NCBI GenBank assembly: GCA_002279825.1
Contig: NCCV01000004.1
Span: forward strand, 62,001 to 126,000
Direction: 5' to 3'
Source: Sphingomonadales bacterium 12-68-11
GTDB taxonomy: Bacteria; Pseudomonadota; Alphaproteobacteria; Sphingomonadales; Sphingomonadaceae
Length of the DNA: 64,000 nucleotides
The notes beneath the pieces were generated by a model. It had not been told where the DNA came from. It did not search any database and saw only the letters and a program-made list of their open reading frames with translations. Positions 43,427 to 51,682 of the stretch are shown in pieces (positions within the stretch are counted from its first letter, which is position 1; each line of letters starts with the position of its first letter). The translations under genes were made by a program, and so were the position numbers.

Positions 43427-44754
43427 TCGAGCGTTTCGAAGCGCTCGCGGCCACGCTTCCGGCCGCGCCGCCGCCGCTCGGACCCAACCGGTTCGGGCTG
43501 CTCTCGGCGTGTGACGGGGGCCTGCTCGAAGTCAGCGGGTTGTCGGCGCCGGTCGGCGCGCTGTGCCATGTCCAGCACGGCAGCGGGCAGGGGCTGCGCT
43601 CCGAAGTGATCGGGTTCCGCAATGGGCGGACGATGATGATGTTGCTTGGCGATACGGTGTCGCTGCGGCCCGGTTCGCGCGTCAGCCTCGGCGGTACGCC
43701 GGGGATGGTCGCGGTCGGCCCGCGCTTTCTCGGCCGCGCGGTCGATGGCGAGGGCCTGCCGATCGACGGACGCGGTCCGCTGCGCGCCGGCGAGCCCTGG
43801 CCGGTCGGTGGCATCCGCGTCGGCGCGCTCGATCGCAGCCGTGTGCGCGATCCGTTCGACACCGGCATCCGCGCGCTCAACGGCCTGACCACTTTCGGGG
43901 TCGGCCAGCGCATGGGCGTGATGGCCGGCTCGGGCGTGGGTAAATCCGTCCTCATCGACATGATCGCCAACGGCGCCGACGCCGACGTGGTGGTCGCCGG
44001 GCTGATCGGCGAACGCGCCCGTGAAGTGTCCGATTTCGTCGAACGCCACATGACCGGCGTCCGCCGCCAGCGCACCGTGGTGGTCGCGGTCCCCGCCGAT
44101 CACGCGCCCAACTTGCGGCTGCGCGGCGCGCTGCTCGCCACCAGCCTCGCCGAATATTTCCGCAGCCAGGGCAAGAAAGTCCTGCTGATCCTCGACAGCC
44201 TGACTCGTGTCGCTCACGCCGCGCGCGAGATCGGGCTGCTGCTCGGCGAGCCGGGCGCAGCGCGCGGTTATCCTCCCTCAGCGCTGGCGACGATCACCAA
44301 GCTGGTCGAGCGCGCGGGCAATTCGGGCGAAAGCGGCGGTTCGATCACCGGGCTCTATACCGTGCTCGCCGACGGCGACGACCAAGACGATCCGGTGGTC
44401 GATACCGCGCGCTCGATCCTCGACGGGCACATCGTGCTATCGCGCGAACTCGCGCAGCGCGGCCAGTATCCGGCGATCGATGTCGCGGCCTCGCTCAGCC
44501 GTGTCATGGCCGACATTACGCCGGCAACGCATCTGGCGGCGGCGCGCAAGTTTCGCAGCCTGATGTCGAGTTACGAGGCCAATCGCGATCTGGTGCTCAT
44601 GGGCGCCTATCGGGGCGGCGCCGATCCGGTGCTCGACCGGGCGATCGCCAAGCACCCGGCGCTGGTCGAGTTTCTCGGCCAAGAGGTCGGACACAGGGTC
44701 ACGCTCGCCGAGAGCGTCGCGGCGCTCGAAGCGCTGCTGAACGATGACGCCTGA
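43423..44754 (+). CDS. fliI: Flagellum-specific ATP synthase FliI
   Basis: 443-residue type III export ATPase. The GTG start at 43423 overlaps the fliH stop (GTGA). Walker A is AGSGVGKS (about 168-175), Walker B is VLLILDSLTR, and the family motif GYPPSALATITKLVERAGN is present. It unfolds and delivers export substrates to the FlhAB gate. It overlaps fliJ by 11 bases. Confidence 0.96.
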   Translation: MIERFEALAATLPAAPPPLGPNRFGLLSACDGGLLEVSGLSAPVGALCHVQHGSGQGLRSEVIGFRNGRTMMMLLGDTVSLRPGSRVSLGGTPGMVAVGPRFLGRAVDGEGLPIDGRGPLRAGEPWPVGGIRVGALDRSRVRDPFDTGIRALNGLTTFGVGQRMGVMAGSGVGKSVLIDMIANGADADVVVAGLIGERAREVSDFVERHMTGVRRQRTVVVAVPADHAPNLRLRGALLATSLAEYFRSQGKKVLLILDSLTRVAHAAREIGLLLGEPGAARGYPPSALATITKLVERAGNSGESGGSITGLYTVLADGDDQDDPVVDTARSILDGHIVLSRELAQRGQYPAIDVAASLSRVMADITPATHLAAARKFRSLMSSYEANRDLVLMGAYRGGADPVLDRAIAKHPALVEFLGQEVGHRVTLAESVAALEALLNDDA

Positions 44755-45169
44755 CGAACGCCGGCTGACGCGCCTGCGCCGGCTCGAGCGGGTGCGCTCG
44801 ATCGCCAAGCGCCAGCTCGCCGCCGAGACCGCCGAGGCCGAAGCGGCGCTGTCGCAATTGCGCACCCTCACGGAGCGGACGCGCGGCCTGGCCGAGGACT
44901 ACGCTGCGCGCGACGACGCGGTCGACGGGTTTGTGCTGCGCCAGACCGGGCGGTTCGCCGCCGGGTTGTGCCAGGTCGCGCGCTCGGCCGGTCTGGGTGC
45001 CACCGCGGCGCAGGAGCGCGCCGATCGCAAGCTCGCCGAACTGGCCAGTGCGGAACAGCGCCGCGCGGCGGTCGAGGACCGCATCACGCTGGCCGAGGGC
45101 CTGCTGGCGCGCAAAGGCGTCGCCCGCCCGGTGGAGGCTCGCCGGAAGATTGGCACGGAACTTGAATAG
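44744..45169 (+). CDS. fliJ: FliJ-like flagellar export coiled-coil protein
   Basis: 141 residues, almost entirely charged alpha-helix forming two long antiparallel coils (RLTRLRRLERVRSIAKRQLAAETAEAEAALSQLRTL and RADRKLAELASAEQRRAAVEDRITLAE). Sequence similarity in this family is low; assignment rests on the coiled-coil architecture, size and position directly after fliI. Its last codons contain the sigma-54 promoter of fliK. Confidence 0.8.
   Translation: MTPDERRLTRLRRLERVRSIAKRQLAAETAEAEAALSQLRTLTERTRGLAEDYAARDDAVDGFVLRQTGRFAAGLCQVARSAGLGATAAQERADRKLAELASAEQRRAAVEDRITLAEGLLARKGVARPVEARRKIGTELE
45151..45165 (+). promoter_or_regulatory. Sigma-54 promoter of the fliK-flhB operon
   Basis: TGGCACG-GAAC-TTGA. 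The -24 element is perfect and the -12 element differs from TTGC in one base. The predicted start is near 45177, 19 bases before the fliK ATG. Palindromic enhancer candidates lie downstream inside fliK. Confidence 0.75.
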
Positions 45170-45195
45170 ATCAGGATGTCCACTTCGAGGCGTCC

Positions 45196-46569
45196 ATGAT
45201 CCAGGTTTCGACCCATACCGCTGCCACCCTCGACCTCCCCGGCAAAACCGCGGGTCCCGCGGCGATCGAGGGGCTGTTTGCCAGCCTGCTCGGCGCCGAA
45301 ACCGGCGAGCCGGCCGAAGCAGGCGGCAAGATCTTGCCGGACACCGGCAAAGTCTTGCCGGAAGGCTTGCCGGCCGAGGTTCCCGGCATGCCGTTGGCGC
45401 TGGCGATGAGCCTGGTCACGCCGCTGACGATCGAGCCCGAACCGGCCGTTCCGACTGCCCCGGCGGCGTCCACCCTTAACGCCGGCGCGCCCGCGCTCGC
45501 CGCTCCGGTCGCCGCCAAGATCGTCGATCTGGCCGAACCGGTCACCGGCGAGCTGGTCGAACCGGTTTCGGTCGAGCCGGTCGAAGTCACCGCCGCCGAG
45601 ATCGCGGATACCGCGCCGCGCGGCGGCGATATGGCCGAACAGCCGCTCGTGCTCGCGCTGCTCCCGCAGGTGCTCCAGCCGGCGGTGGCTCCCTCCGAGG
45701 TTGAAGTCGCTGCGGCCGATCCGTTCCGCGCGCCGGTTCAGGATCGCGCCGTGCCCGCCGAACGTCAGCCCGCACCGCAAGGCACGCCCGCCACCGCGGT
45801 TCCCGAGCGGCCTCCGGTCGTGGCGCTGCCGATGGGCGCCTTGGCGGCTCAGACTCCTGCTGCGAAAGCCGCCGAGCCGGCCACGGAGCGCGCGCCCGGC
45901 GCGGCGCGCGAACCTGCCCAGGCGACTACAGGGACCACCACCGCCCCGCCGGTTCTGGAACTCAAGCTCGCGCTGTCCGCCGACCGCCAGCCCGCCGGCA
46001 ACGGCGATCTCTCCGCGCCGCGTGCCGCCGCGCCGGTTCATGTTCTGCCGGGCTTCGAGGCGCCGGCGGTGGCGGCCGTTGCGACCGACGCTCCGGCCGT
46101 GGTCGCGCCTGGCCGGGCCGATTTCGCGCCCGCCGCGATCCAGCCGCACGATCTCGCCACGCTGGTCGATCGCCTGATCGAAGCGCGCGAGAACGCGCGC
46201 CCGGCGGCCAGCGCGACGCTGATGCATGCCGATTTCGGCGAGGTGTCGCTGAAGTTCGGCCACGACAACGGCAACCTCACCGTCGCGCTTGCCAACAGCG
46301 ATCCGGGCTTCGTCCGCGCGGTCAACGCCGCGGTTGCCGCCGAGGGCGGTTCGACCGGGCAGGAAGCCGCGTTCCAGGGCGAACGCCGCGATGGCGGACA
46401 GAGCGCTTCGACCCGCACTGCGGCCGACAGCCAGGGGTCGTCGAACGAGCGCGGTTCCGGCCGCGACGCCAGGGACGGCCGCTCCGACCGCTCCGATCCG
46501 CAGCCGCGCGCCAACGGGCAGGCCCACGATCGCGCAGGGCGCAAGTCGCTCGGCGGCATTTTCGCTTGA
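45196..46569 (+). CDS. fliK: Flagellar hook-length control protein FliK
   Basis: 457 residues. The long Ala/Pro/Glu-rich N-terminal region is low-complexity, as in molecular-ruler proteins. The C-terminal part (HDLATLVDRLIEARENARPAASATLMHADFGEVSLKFGHDNGNLTVAL) is the Flg_hook export-switching domain. Residues 43-58 hold a short repeat (GKILPDTGKVLPEGLP) whose DNA forms two tandem CGGCAA-N4-TTGCCG palindromes. A GAGG site lies eight bases upstream of the ATG. Confidence 0.88.
   Translation: MIQVSTHTAATLDLPGKTAGPAAIEGLFASLLGAETGEPAEAGGKILPDTGKVLPEGLPAEVPGMPLALAMSLVTPLTIEPEPAVPTAPAASTLNAGAPALAAPVAAKIVDLAEPVTGELVEPVSVEPVEVTAAEIADTAPRGGDMAEQPLVLALLPQVLQPAVAPSEVEVAAADPFRAPVQDRAVPAERQPAPQGTPATAVPERPPVVALPMGALAAQTPAAKAAEPATERAPGAAREPAQATTGTTTAPPVLELKLALSADRQPAGNGDLSAPRAAAPVHVLPGFEAPAVAAVATDAPAVVAPGRADFAPAAIQPHDLATLVDRLIEARENARPAASATLMHADFGEVSLKFGHDNGNLTVALANSDPGFVRAVNAAVAAEGGSTGQEAAFQGERRDGGQSASTRTAADSQGSSNERGSGRDARDGRSDRSDPQPRANGQAHDRAGRKSLGGIFA
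45324..45360. promoter_or_regulatory. Tandem enhancer-like palindromes inside fliK
   Basis: CGGCAA-GATC-TTGCCG (45324-45339) and CGGCAA-AGTC-TTGCCG (45345-45360), 21 bases apart, about 150-180 bases downstream of the predicted fliK start site. The same 6-4-6 palindrome occurs at 60026-60041 and 62032-62047. Confidence 0.65.
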
Positions 46570-46601
46570 TCACCGAACCAACGAACCGGGGGCATTGAAC
46601 C

Positions 46602-47189
46602 ATGAGCTCTGACAAGGACACGGCCGAGAAGCCGAAGAAGAAAAAGAAGGGGGGCATGCTCGTCAAGGGCGTCGGCGCGCTGGCGCTGTGCGGCGCCGGT
46701 GCGGGCGGGGCCTATGCCTACTTCCTTTCGACCGCCGAACCGCACGCGGAAAAGCGCGAGAAGGACGTGCCCAAGCTCATCCTCAAGGGCGAGGAAGATC
46801 CCTATGCCGTCAAGGCGGAAGGCGAGGAAGAAGGCGCCGGCGAAGAAGTGCTGGGCGAGGGCGGTAGCAAGTACCGCACCTCGTACTACACGTTCTCCGA
46901 CGACTTCACTTCCAACCTCAAGAACTCGGTCGGGTTGATCCAGGTCAGCATCGCCGCATCGACGCACCGCGACGGGCGCGTGCTGATGTGGCTCAAGAAA
47001 CACGAACTGGCGGTGCGTTCGCGCGTCCTGATCGTGCTTGCCGACACGCCCGAAGAGGAAGTCCTGTCGCCCGAAGGCAAGGAACGGCTGCGCAAGCGCA
47101 TCGCCGTCGCCATCAACGATGTCCTGACCGAAGCCGAAGGCTTCGGCGGTATCGACCAGGTCCACTTCCGGGGTCTGCTCGTCCAATGA
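46602..47189 (+). CDS. fliL: Flagellar basal body-associated protein FliL
   Basis: 195 residues. A lysine-rich cytoplasmic start (KPKKKKKGG) precedes one membrane helix (VGALALCGAGAGGAYAYFL) and a periplasmic stomatin-like domain (LIQVSIAASTHRDGRVLMWLKKHELAVRSRVLIVLA). FliL supports stator function. It overlaps fliM by four bases (ATGA). Confidence 0.94.
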   Translation: MSSDKDTAEKPKKKKKGGMLVKGVGALALCGAGAGGAYAYFLSTAEPHAEKREKDVPKLILKGEEDPYAVKAEGEEEGAGEEVLGEGGSKYRTSYYTFSDDFTSNLKNSVGLIQVSIAASTHRDGRVLMWLKKHELAVRSRVLIVLADTPEEEVLSPEGKERLRKRIAVAINDVLTEAEGFGGIDQVHFRGLLVQ

Positions 47190-48088
47190 AGCCTTACGGC
47201 GTCTTTGTGGCCGAGCGGGCGGTGGCGCAGCATTGCGCCGAGCTGCTGCGCGGCTCGGGCAACGCCGGCGATCCGCTGGTCGAGCTGACCGCATTCGGCG
47301 CGCGGTTCGCCGAACTGCTCGGCGAGCGGCTGGCGCAGATGCTCCCCGGCGCCAAGGTCGCGGTCGGATGCGGGGAACCGGCCGAGATGCCGGCCAGTGT
47401 CAACGAGCCGCGCGGCGAGCCGGTGTTCAGCAGCGTGATCGCCGTTGGCCCGAAAGATGCGACTCTCTACGCCTCGCTTGCCCAGAGTGCGGTCCTGGCG
47501 ATGGTCGACATCGCCATGGGCGGCCGCGGCAAGGGCTGCGAGCTGCCGGCCGGCAAGCTGCCGATGTCCGTCCAGCTGATGTTCGGACGGTTCGAGAAGC
47601 TGCTGGCGGGCGCTCTCTCGGCGGCGTTCGAACTGCCCGGCGCCGACGGCGTGCGGCTGCGCAACCCCGGCGGGCCCCCCGAAGCGGTCGCGCCGTTCGC
47701 CAACTACAAGCGGACCGTCCTGCCGGTCCGGCTGGTGCTGGCCGATGCCCGGCCGTGCGAGCTGGTGCTGACGTTTCCCGGGGCCACGCTCGCGCTGCTG
47801 TTTCCCGGCCGCGGCAAGCCCAACTCCGCGCCGCGCGCCGGCGTGATCGCCCCCAACGCTGAGCCGTTCGCCGGCATCCCGCTGCCTCTCAAGGCCATCC
47901 TGGTCGATATGGCGGTGCCGGTTTCCACGCTGTCGCGCCTTCAGCCGGGGACGGTCATCCCGGTCGCGGTCGCGCGCAACGTGCCGCTGATCGCGGGCGA
48001 CCAGGTCATCGCTCACGGCACGGTCGGATCGATGGAAGATCGCACTGCGCTCCAGCTCACCCGAATGATATCCCACAAGGAGAAATGA
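47186..48088 (+). CDS. fliM: Flagellar motor switch protein FliM (divergent, short)
   Basis: 300 residues against about 330 for classical FliM. The middle domain (AVLAMVDIAMGGRGKG) and the C-terminal SpoA-type domain (LPLKAILVDMAVPVSTLSRLQPGTVIPVAV) are present. The N-terminal peptide that binds phospho-CheY in other FliM proteins (LSQ-EIDALL type) is absent; the protein starts MKPYGVFVAERAVAQHCAELL. Position between fliL and fliN supports the name. Confidence 0.88.
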   Translation: MKPYGVFVAERAVAQHCAELLRGSGNAGDPLVELTAFGARFAELLGERLAQMLPGAKVAVGCGEPAEMPASVNEPRGEPVFSSVIAVGPKDATLYASLAQSAVLAMVDIAMGGRGKGCELPAGKLPMSVQLMFGRFEKLLAGALSAAFELPGADGVRLRNPGGPPEAVAPFANYKRTVLPVRLVLADARPCELVLTFPGATLALLFPGRGKPNSAPRAGVIAPNAEPFAGIPLPLKAILVDMAVPVSTLSRLQPGTVIPVAVARNVPLIAGDQVIAHGTVGSMEDRTALQLTRMISHKEK

Positions 48089-48089
48089 C

Positions 48090-48365
48090 GTGCCCGATGC
48101 CACCGACAGCTTTGCCCTGCTGAGGGATGTCGATGTGCGGTTGTCGGTCGAACTCGGCCGCGCCAACATGAAGCTCAAGGACATCATGAACCTCGCCGAA
48201 GACAGCGTGGTCATGCTCGACCGCCTGGTCGACGAGCCGCTCGACGTGCTGGTCAACGGCAAGTTGATCGCGCGCGCCGAGATCGTCTCGGAAGGCGGCC
48301 GCTTCGGGATGCGGATCCTCGAACTGGCCAACGCCGCGAACACCCCGATGGGAGCGGCGGCCTGA
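48090..48365 (+). CDS. fliN: Flagellar motor switch protein FliN
   Basis: 91 residues, GTG start after an AAGGAGA site. It is a single SpoA (C-ring) domain with VDVRLSVELGRANMKLKDIMNLAEDSVVMLDRLVDEPLDVLVNGKLIARAEIV, highly typical of FliN. It forms the lower C-ring with FliM. It shares one base with the fliO start. Confidence 0.95.
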   Translation: MPDATDSFALLRDVDVRLSVELGRANMKLKDIMNLAEDSVVMLDRLVDEPLDVLVNGKLIARAEIVSEGGRFGMRILELANAANTPMGAAA

Positions 48366-48646
48366 TGCTTCTCTACGTCGTCAAGCTGCTGATCCTGCTG
48401 CCGCTGATCGGGCTGCTCGTCTGGGGCAGCCTCAAGCTGGCGCAGAAGATGCAGGTCCGGCTCGGCGGCGCCCCCGAAGGCGGTAAGGCCGTGCGCGTGA
48501 TCGAGACCACGATGCTGTCGCCCACGCTCAAGCTGGCGGTGATCGAATTCCACGGCCGGGAAATTCTCGTCTCGGTGTCGCGCCAGGGCCTGTCGCGGCT
48601 CGCCGAAGCGCCGGCGCGCGCGCTGATCGAAGGTCCGCGCCCGTGA
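48365..48646 (+). CDS. fliO: Flagellar biosynthesis protein FliO
   Basis: 93 residues. One N-terminal membrane helix (LLYVVKLLILLPLIGLLVWGSLKL) and a small cytoplasmic domain (RVIETTMLSPTLKLAVIEFHGREILVSVSRQGLSRLAEAP) match FliO, which stabilises FliP during export gate assembly. It overlaps fliP by four bases (GTGA). Confidence 0.9.
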   Translation: MLLYVVKLLILLPLIGLLVWGSLKLAQKMQVRLGGAPEGGKAVRVIETTMLSPTLKLAVIEFHGREILVSVSRQGLSRLAEAPARALIEGPRP

Positions 48647-49437
48647 AACGCGCCCTTCTGATCGGCGCCGCCGCGCTGTTGCTGCTGCCGACCGCCGCGC
48701 TGGCGCAAGCGGTCGCGCCCGGCGCCGAAGCCGCCCTGGCCGCCGCGCCGAGCGCCATTCCCGGCGCGCTCGACCGTGCCTTCACCACCATCGGCGGCGG
48801 CGAAAGCTCGAGCCTGAGCCTGTCGCTGCAGCTCTTGCTGGTCATGGGCTTGCTCACGATCCTGCCGGGCCTGCTGCTGATGATGACCAGCTTCACCCGC
48901 ATCCTGGTGGTGCTGTCGATCCTGCGCCACGCGCTCGGGCTCCAGCAGTCGCCGCCTAACCAGGTGCTGATCGGCCTCGCGCTGTTCCTGTCGCTGTTCG
49001 TGATGGCGCCAACGCTCGAAAACGTGAACGCGCGCGCGATCGAACCTTACGCCGCCGGCACCGTGAACGCCGAGCAGGCGATCACGATCGCCGGCGGGGA
49101 AATGCACGCCTTCATGATGCGCCAGACGCGCAAGACCGACCTGGCGATGTTCGCCGAGATGGCCGACGCCCCGGCGTTCGCCTCGAGCCGCGACGTGCCG
49201 TTCTCGATCCTGCTGCCGGCCTTCGTCACCAGCGAACTCAAGACCGCGTTCCAGATCGGCTTCATGCTGTTCCTGCCGTTCCTGGTGATCGACCTGGTCG
49301 TCTCCAGCGTGCTGATGTCGCTGGGCATGATGATGATGTCCCCGACGATCATCTCGCTACCCTTCAAGCTGCTGCTGTTCGTCCTCGTCGACGGGTGGGC
49401 GCTCTTGATGGGCTCGCTCGTCGCCAGCTTCGGATAG
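48643..49437 (+). CDS. fliP: Flagellar export gate protein FliP
   Basis: 264 residues, GTG start. It has a cleavable signal peptide (to about ALAQA), as known for FliP, then four membrane helices. Signature segments are MTSFTRILVVLSILRHALGLQQSPPNQVLIGLALFLS and FLPFLVIDLVVSSVLMSLGMMMMSP. It forms the core of the export channel with FliQ and FliR. Confidence 0.96.
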   Translation: MKRALLIGAAALLLLPTAALAQAVAPGAEAALAAAPSAIPGALDRAFTTIGGGESSSLSLSLQLLLVMGLLTILPGLLLMMTSFTRILVVLSILRHALGLQQSPPNQVLIGLALFLSLFVMAPTLENVNARAIEPYAAGTVNAEQAITIAGGEMHAFMMRQTRKTDLAMFAEMADAPAFASSRDVPFSILLPAFVTSELKTAFQIGFMLFLPFLVIDLVVSSVLMSLGMMMMSPTIISLPFKLLLFVLVDGWALLMGSLVASFG

Positions 49438-49442
49438 CGGTC

Positions 49443-49715
49443 ATGGATGAAATGTCGCTGATGCTGGCGCTGACCGACCAGATGCTGTGGGTCACCGCGC
49501 TGGTCGCCGCTCCGGTGCTGATCTCGAGCCTTGCCGTCGGCATGGTCATCGGGGTGATCCAGGCCGCCACCTCGGTGAACGAGCAGACTCTCACGTTCGT
49601 CCCCAAGCTGGCGGTGATCGCGGTCGTGCTGGTGATCTTCGGCGCCTCGATGATGGCCCTGGTGGGGGACTTCATGCAGGACATCTTCACCGAGATCGCC
49701 CGGATCGGGAAATGA
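49443..49715 (+). CDS. fliQ: Flagellar export gate protein FliQ
   Basis: 90 residues with two membrane helices (LWVTALVAAPVLISSLAVGMVIGVIQAATSV and LAVIAVVLVIFGASMMALV) and the family segment QAATSVNEQTLTFVPK. ATG 49443 was chosen, matching the usual length. It overlaps fliR by four bases. Confidence 0.95.
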   Translation: MDEMSLMLALTDQMLWVTALVAAPVLISSLAVGMVIGVIQAATSVNEQTLTFVPKLAVIAVVLVIFGASMMALVGDFMQDIFTEIARIGK

Positions 49716-50494
49716 TCGGGCTCGACTTCGGGTTCGGAGCGGTCGAGCAGGAGCTGTGGCGGCTGGTGTTCGCCATGACCCGGATCGGCGCCGCTCTGCT
49801 CGCCGCGCCGTTCTTCGGGGCCGCCAACGTGCCGGTGCAGTTGCGGGTGGCGATTGCCGGCGCAATCGCGGTGCTGGTCTGCGCCTGGACCCCGCTCCAG
49901 CCGCCGCCGGCGCTGCTCTCGCTCGACGGGATGCTGGTGATTGCGGGTGAAGTGCTTGTCGGGCTCTCGCTCGGCTTCATCCTGCAGGTCATGTTCGCCG
50001 CCCCGGTGATCGCCGCCGAAGTGATCGGCGGCACGATGGGCCTCAGCATCGCGGTGACCAGCGATCCCACCAGCGGCGCGCAATCGACCGCGCTCGGCCA
50101 GTACTTCGCGATCATCCTGGCGCTGATCTTCCTGTCTGTCGGCGGGCATCTCGAGTTCCTCGCGCTGGTGATCGACAGCTACCGCGCGTTCCCGCCGGGC
50201 GAGACCTGGCTCGGGGCCGAACGGCTCGATCACATCGTCCAGTTCGGCGGCGCGATGTTCGTGACCGCCGCCGCCATCGCGCTGCCGGTCACGCTGATCC
50301 TGCTGATCGTGCAAGTCGTGACCGGCGTGCTGAGCCGCTCGGCGCCGTCGCTCAACTTGTTCGCGCTCGGCCTGCCGGCCGGCGTGCTCGCGGGCATCGC
50401 GGCGCTGATCGCCTGCTTCCCGATTCTCACCAGCCAGCTCACCGAGCTGAGCCGCACCGCGGTCGAAAGCAGCGGGAGCCTGCTGGTGCCATGA
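49712..50494 (+). CDS. fliR: Flagellar export gate protein FliR
   Basis: 260 residues, polytopic membrane protein. Family features include MTRIGAALLAAPFFGAANVPVQLRVAIAGAIAVLV, GLSLGFILQVMFAAPVIAAEVIGGTMGLSIA and the C-terminal SAPSLNLFALGLPAGVLAGIAAL. It completes the FliPQR gate and contacts FlhB, whose gene overlaps it by four bases. Confidence 0.95.
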   Translation: MIGLDFGFGAVEQELWRLVFAMTRIGAALLAAPFFGAANVPVQLRVAIAGAIAVLVCAWTPLQPPPALLSLDGMLVIAGEVLVGLSLGFILQVMFAAPVIAAEVIGGTMGLSIAVTSDPTSGAQSTALGQYFAIILALIFLSVGGHLEFLALVIDSYRAFPPGETWLGAERLDHIVQFGGAMFVTAAAIALPVTLILLIVQVVTGVLSRSAPSLNLFALGLPAGVLAGIAALIACFPILTSQLTELSRTAVESSGSLLVP

Positions 50495-51627
50495 GCGAGT
50501 CCGGCGAAAAGAGCTTTGCCCCAACCCAGAAGCGGCGGCGCGACGCCGCGCTCAAGGGCGACGTGCTGCGTTCGCGCGAGCTGGCGACCGCGATCGGGGT
50601 GCTGGTCGGGGCCGGCTGGCTCAAGTTCCAGGGGCCGCTGCTGATGGACGGCCTGAAAGAGGTCGCCCGCCTGGGTCTTACCTGGGACAGGGCGATCCTC
50701 GAGAACTTCTCGCCCGGCGATCTGGTCCTGCCGATCATGGGGGCGGTGCTGGTGCCGGTGCTGACGCTCGCCGCGGCGGTTATGGTCGTCACTATCGCCT
50801 CGCAGCTCGCGTTCGCCGACGGGCGCTTCGTCGGCGCCAATCTCGCGCCCAAGGGATCGCGGCTCGATCCGCTCGCCGGGCTCAAGCGCATGTTCGGCCC
50901 GACCGGGTGGATCGAGATGGGCAAGGGCATCGCCAAAGTCGGCCTGCTCGGCGCGATCGCCTATGCCTGGGCCAAGGCGGAAGTCGCGCGGCTGGCGGGG
51001 TTCTCGCAAGCCGACGTGTTCGGCCAGTTCTCGCTGGCGTGGGACGCGATCGTCTCGCTGCTGTTCGCGCTCGCCGGCGGGCTGGTGGTGATCGCGCTGA
51101 TCGACGTGCCGATCCAGATGTTCCGCCGTTCCCAGCGCCTGATGATGAGCCACCAGGACATGCGCGACGAGCACAAGGAGGCCGAAGGCTCGCCCGAAAA
51201 GCGCGCCGCGCAGCGCCGCCGCCAGCGCGAGATCGCGATGGGCGGGGTGCAGAACGCGATGCGGGAGGCGCAGTTCGTGGTGGTCAACCCGGAACACTTC
51301 TCGGTCGCGCTGTGCTACGATCCGGCCAAGGCCGCGGCGCCGATCGTGCTCGCCAAGGGGCGCGGCGAGAAGGCGCTGGCGATGCGCGAGCTGGCAGCCG
51401 AAATGGCGGTGCCGGTGCTGTCCTACCCGGCGCTCGCCCGCTCGATCTTCTTCACCACGCGCGAACGGCAGGTGATCCGCGAGGAACTCTACATCGCCGT
51501 CGCCAGCGTGCTGGCGTTCGTGTTCTCGCTCAAGCGCGGCGAGCAGCCGCCCCGGCCGGCGGTGCACGTACCGATCGAACTGCGCTTCGACGCGACCGGC
51601 CGGCTCGATCCGCGGGCCGGAAATTGA
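50491..51627 (+). CDS. flhB: Flagellar export switch protein FlhB (NPEH variant)
   Basis: 378 residues: four membrane helices in the N-terminal part and a cytoplasmic domain that switches export specificity. The autocleavage site, NPTH in most FlhB/YscU proteins, reads NPEH (about residue 266, in VVVNPEHFSVALCYD). Asn and Pro, the residues essential for cleavage chemistry, are kept. The N-terminus (SGEKSFAPTQKRRRDAALKGDVLRSREL) matches the conserved cytoplasmic entry segment. Confidence 0.95.
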   Translation: MSESGEKSFAPTQKRRRDAALKGDVLRSRELATAIGVLVGAGWLKFQGPLLMDGLKEVARLGLTWDRAILENFSPGDLVLPIMGAVLVPVLTLAAAVMVVTIASQLAFADGRFVGANLAPKGSRLDPLAGLKRMFGPTGWIEMGKGIAKVGLLGAIAYAWAKAEVARLAGFSQADVFGQFSLAWDAIVSLLFALAGGLVVIALIDVPIQMFRRSQRLMMSHQDMRDEHKEAEGSPEKRAAQRRRQREIAMGGVQNAMREAQFVVVNPEHFSVALCYDPAKAAAPIVLAKGRGEKALAMRELAAEMAVPVLSYPALARSIFFTTRERQVIREELYIAVASVLAFVFSLKRGEQPPRPAVHVPIELRFDATGRLDPRAGN

Positions 51628-51682
51628 CCCGGCTCAGACACTTCGGCCTTAAGGGAGGCGGCCACCGGCCGTTCTGGATGGC

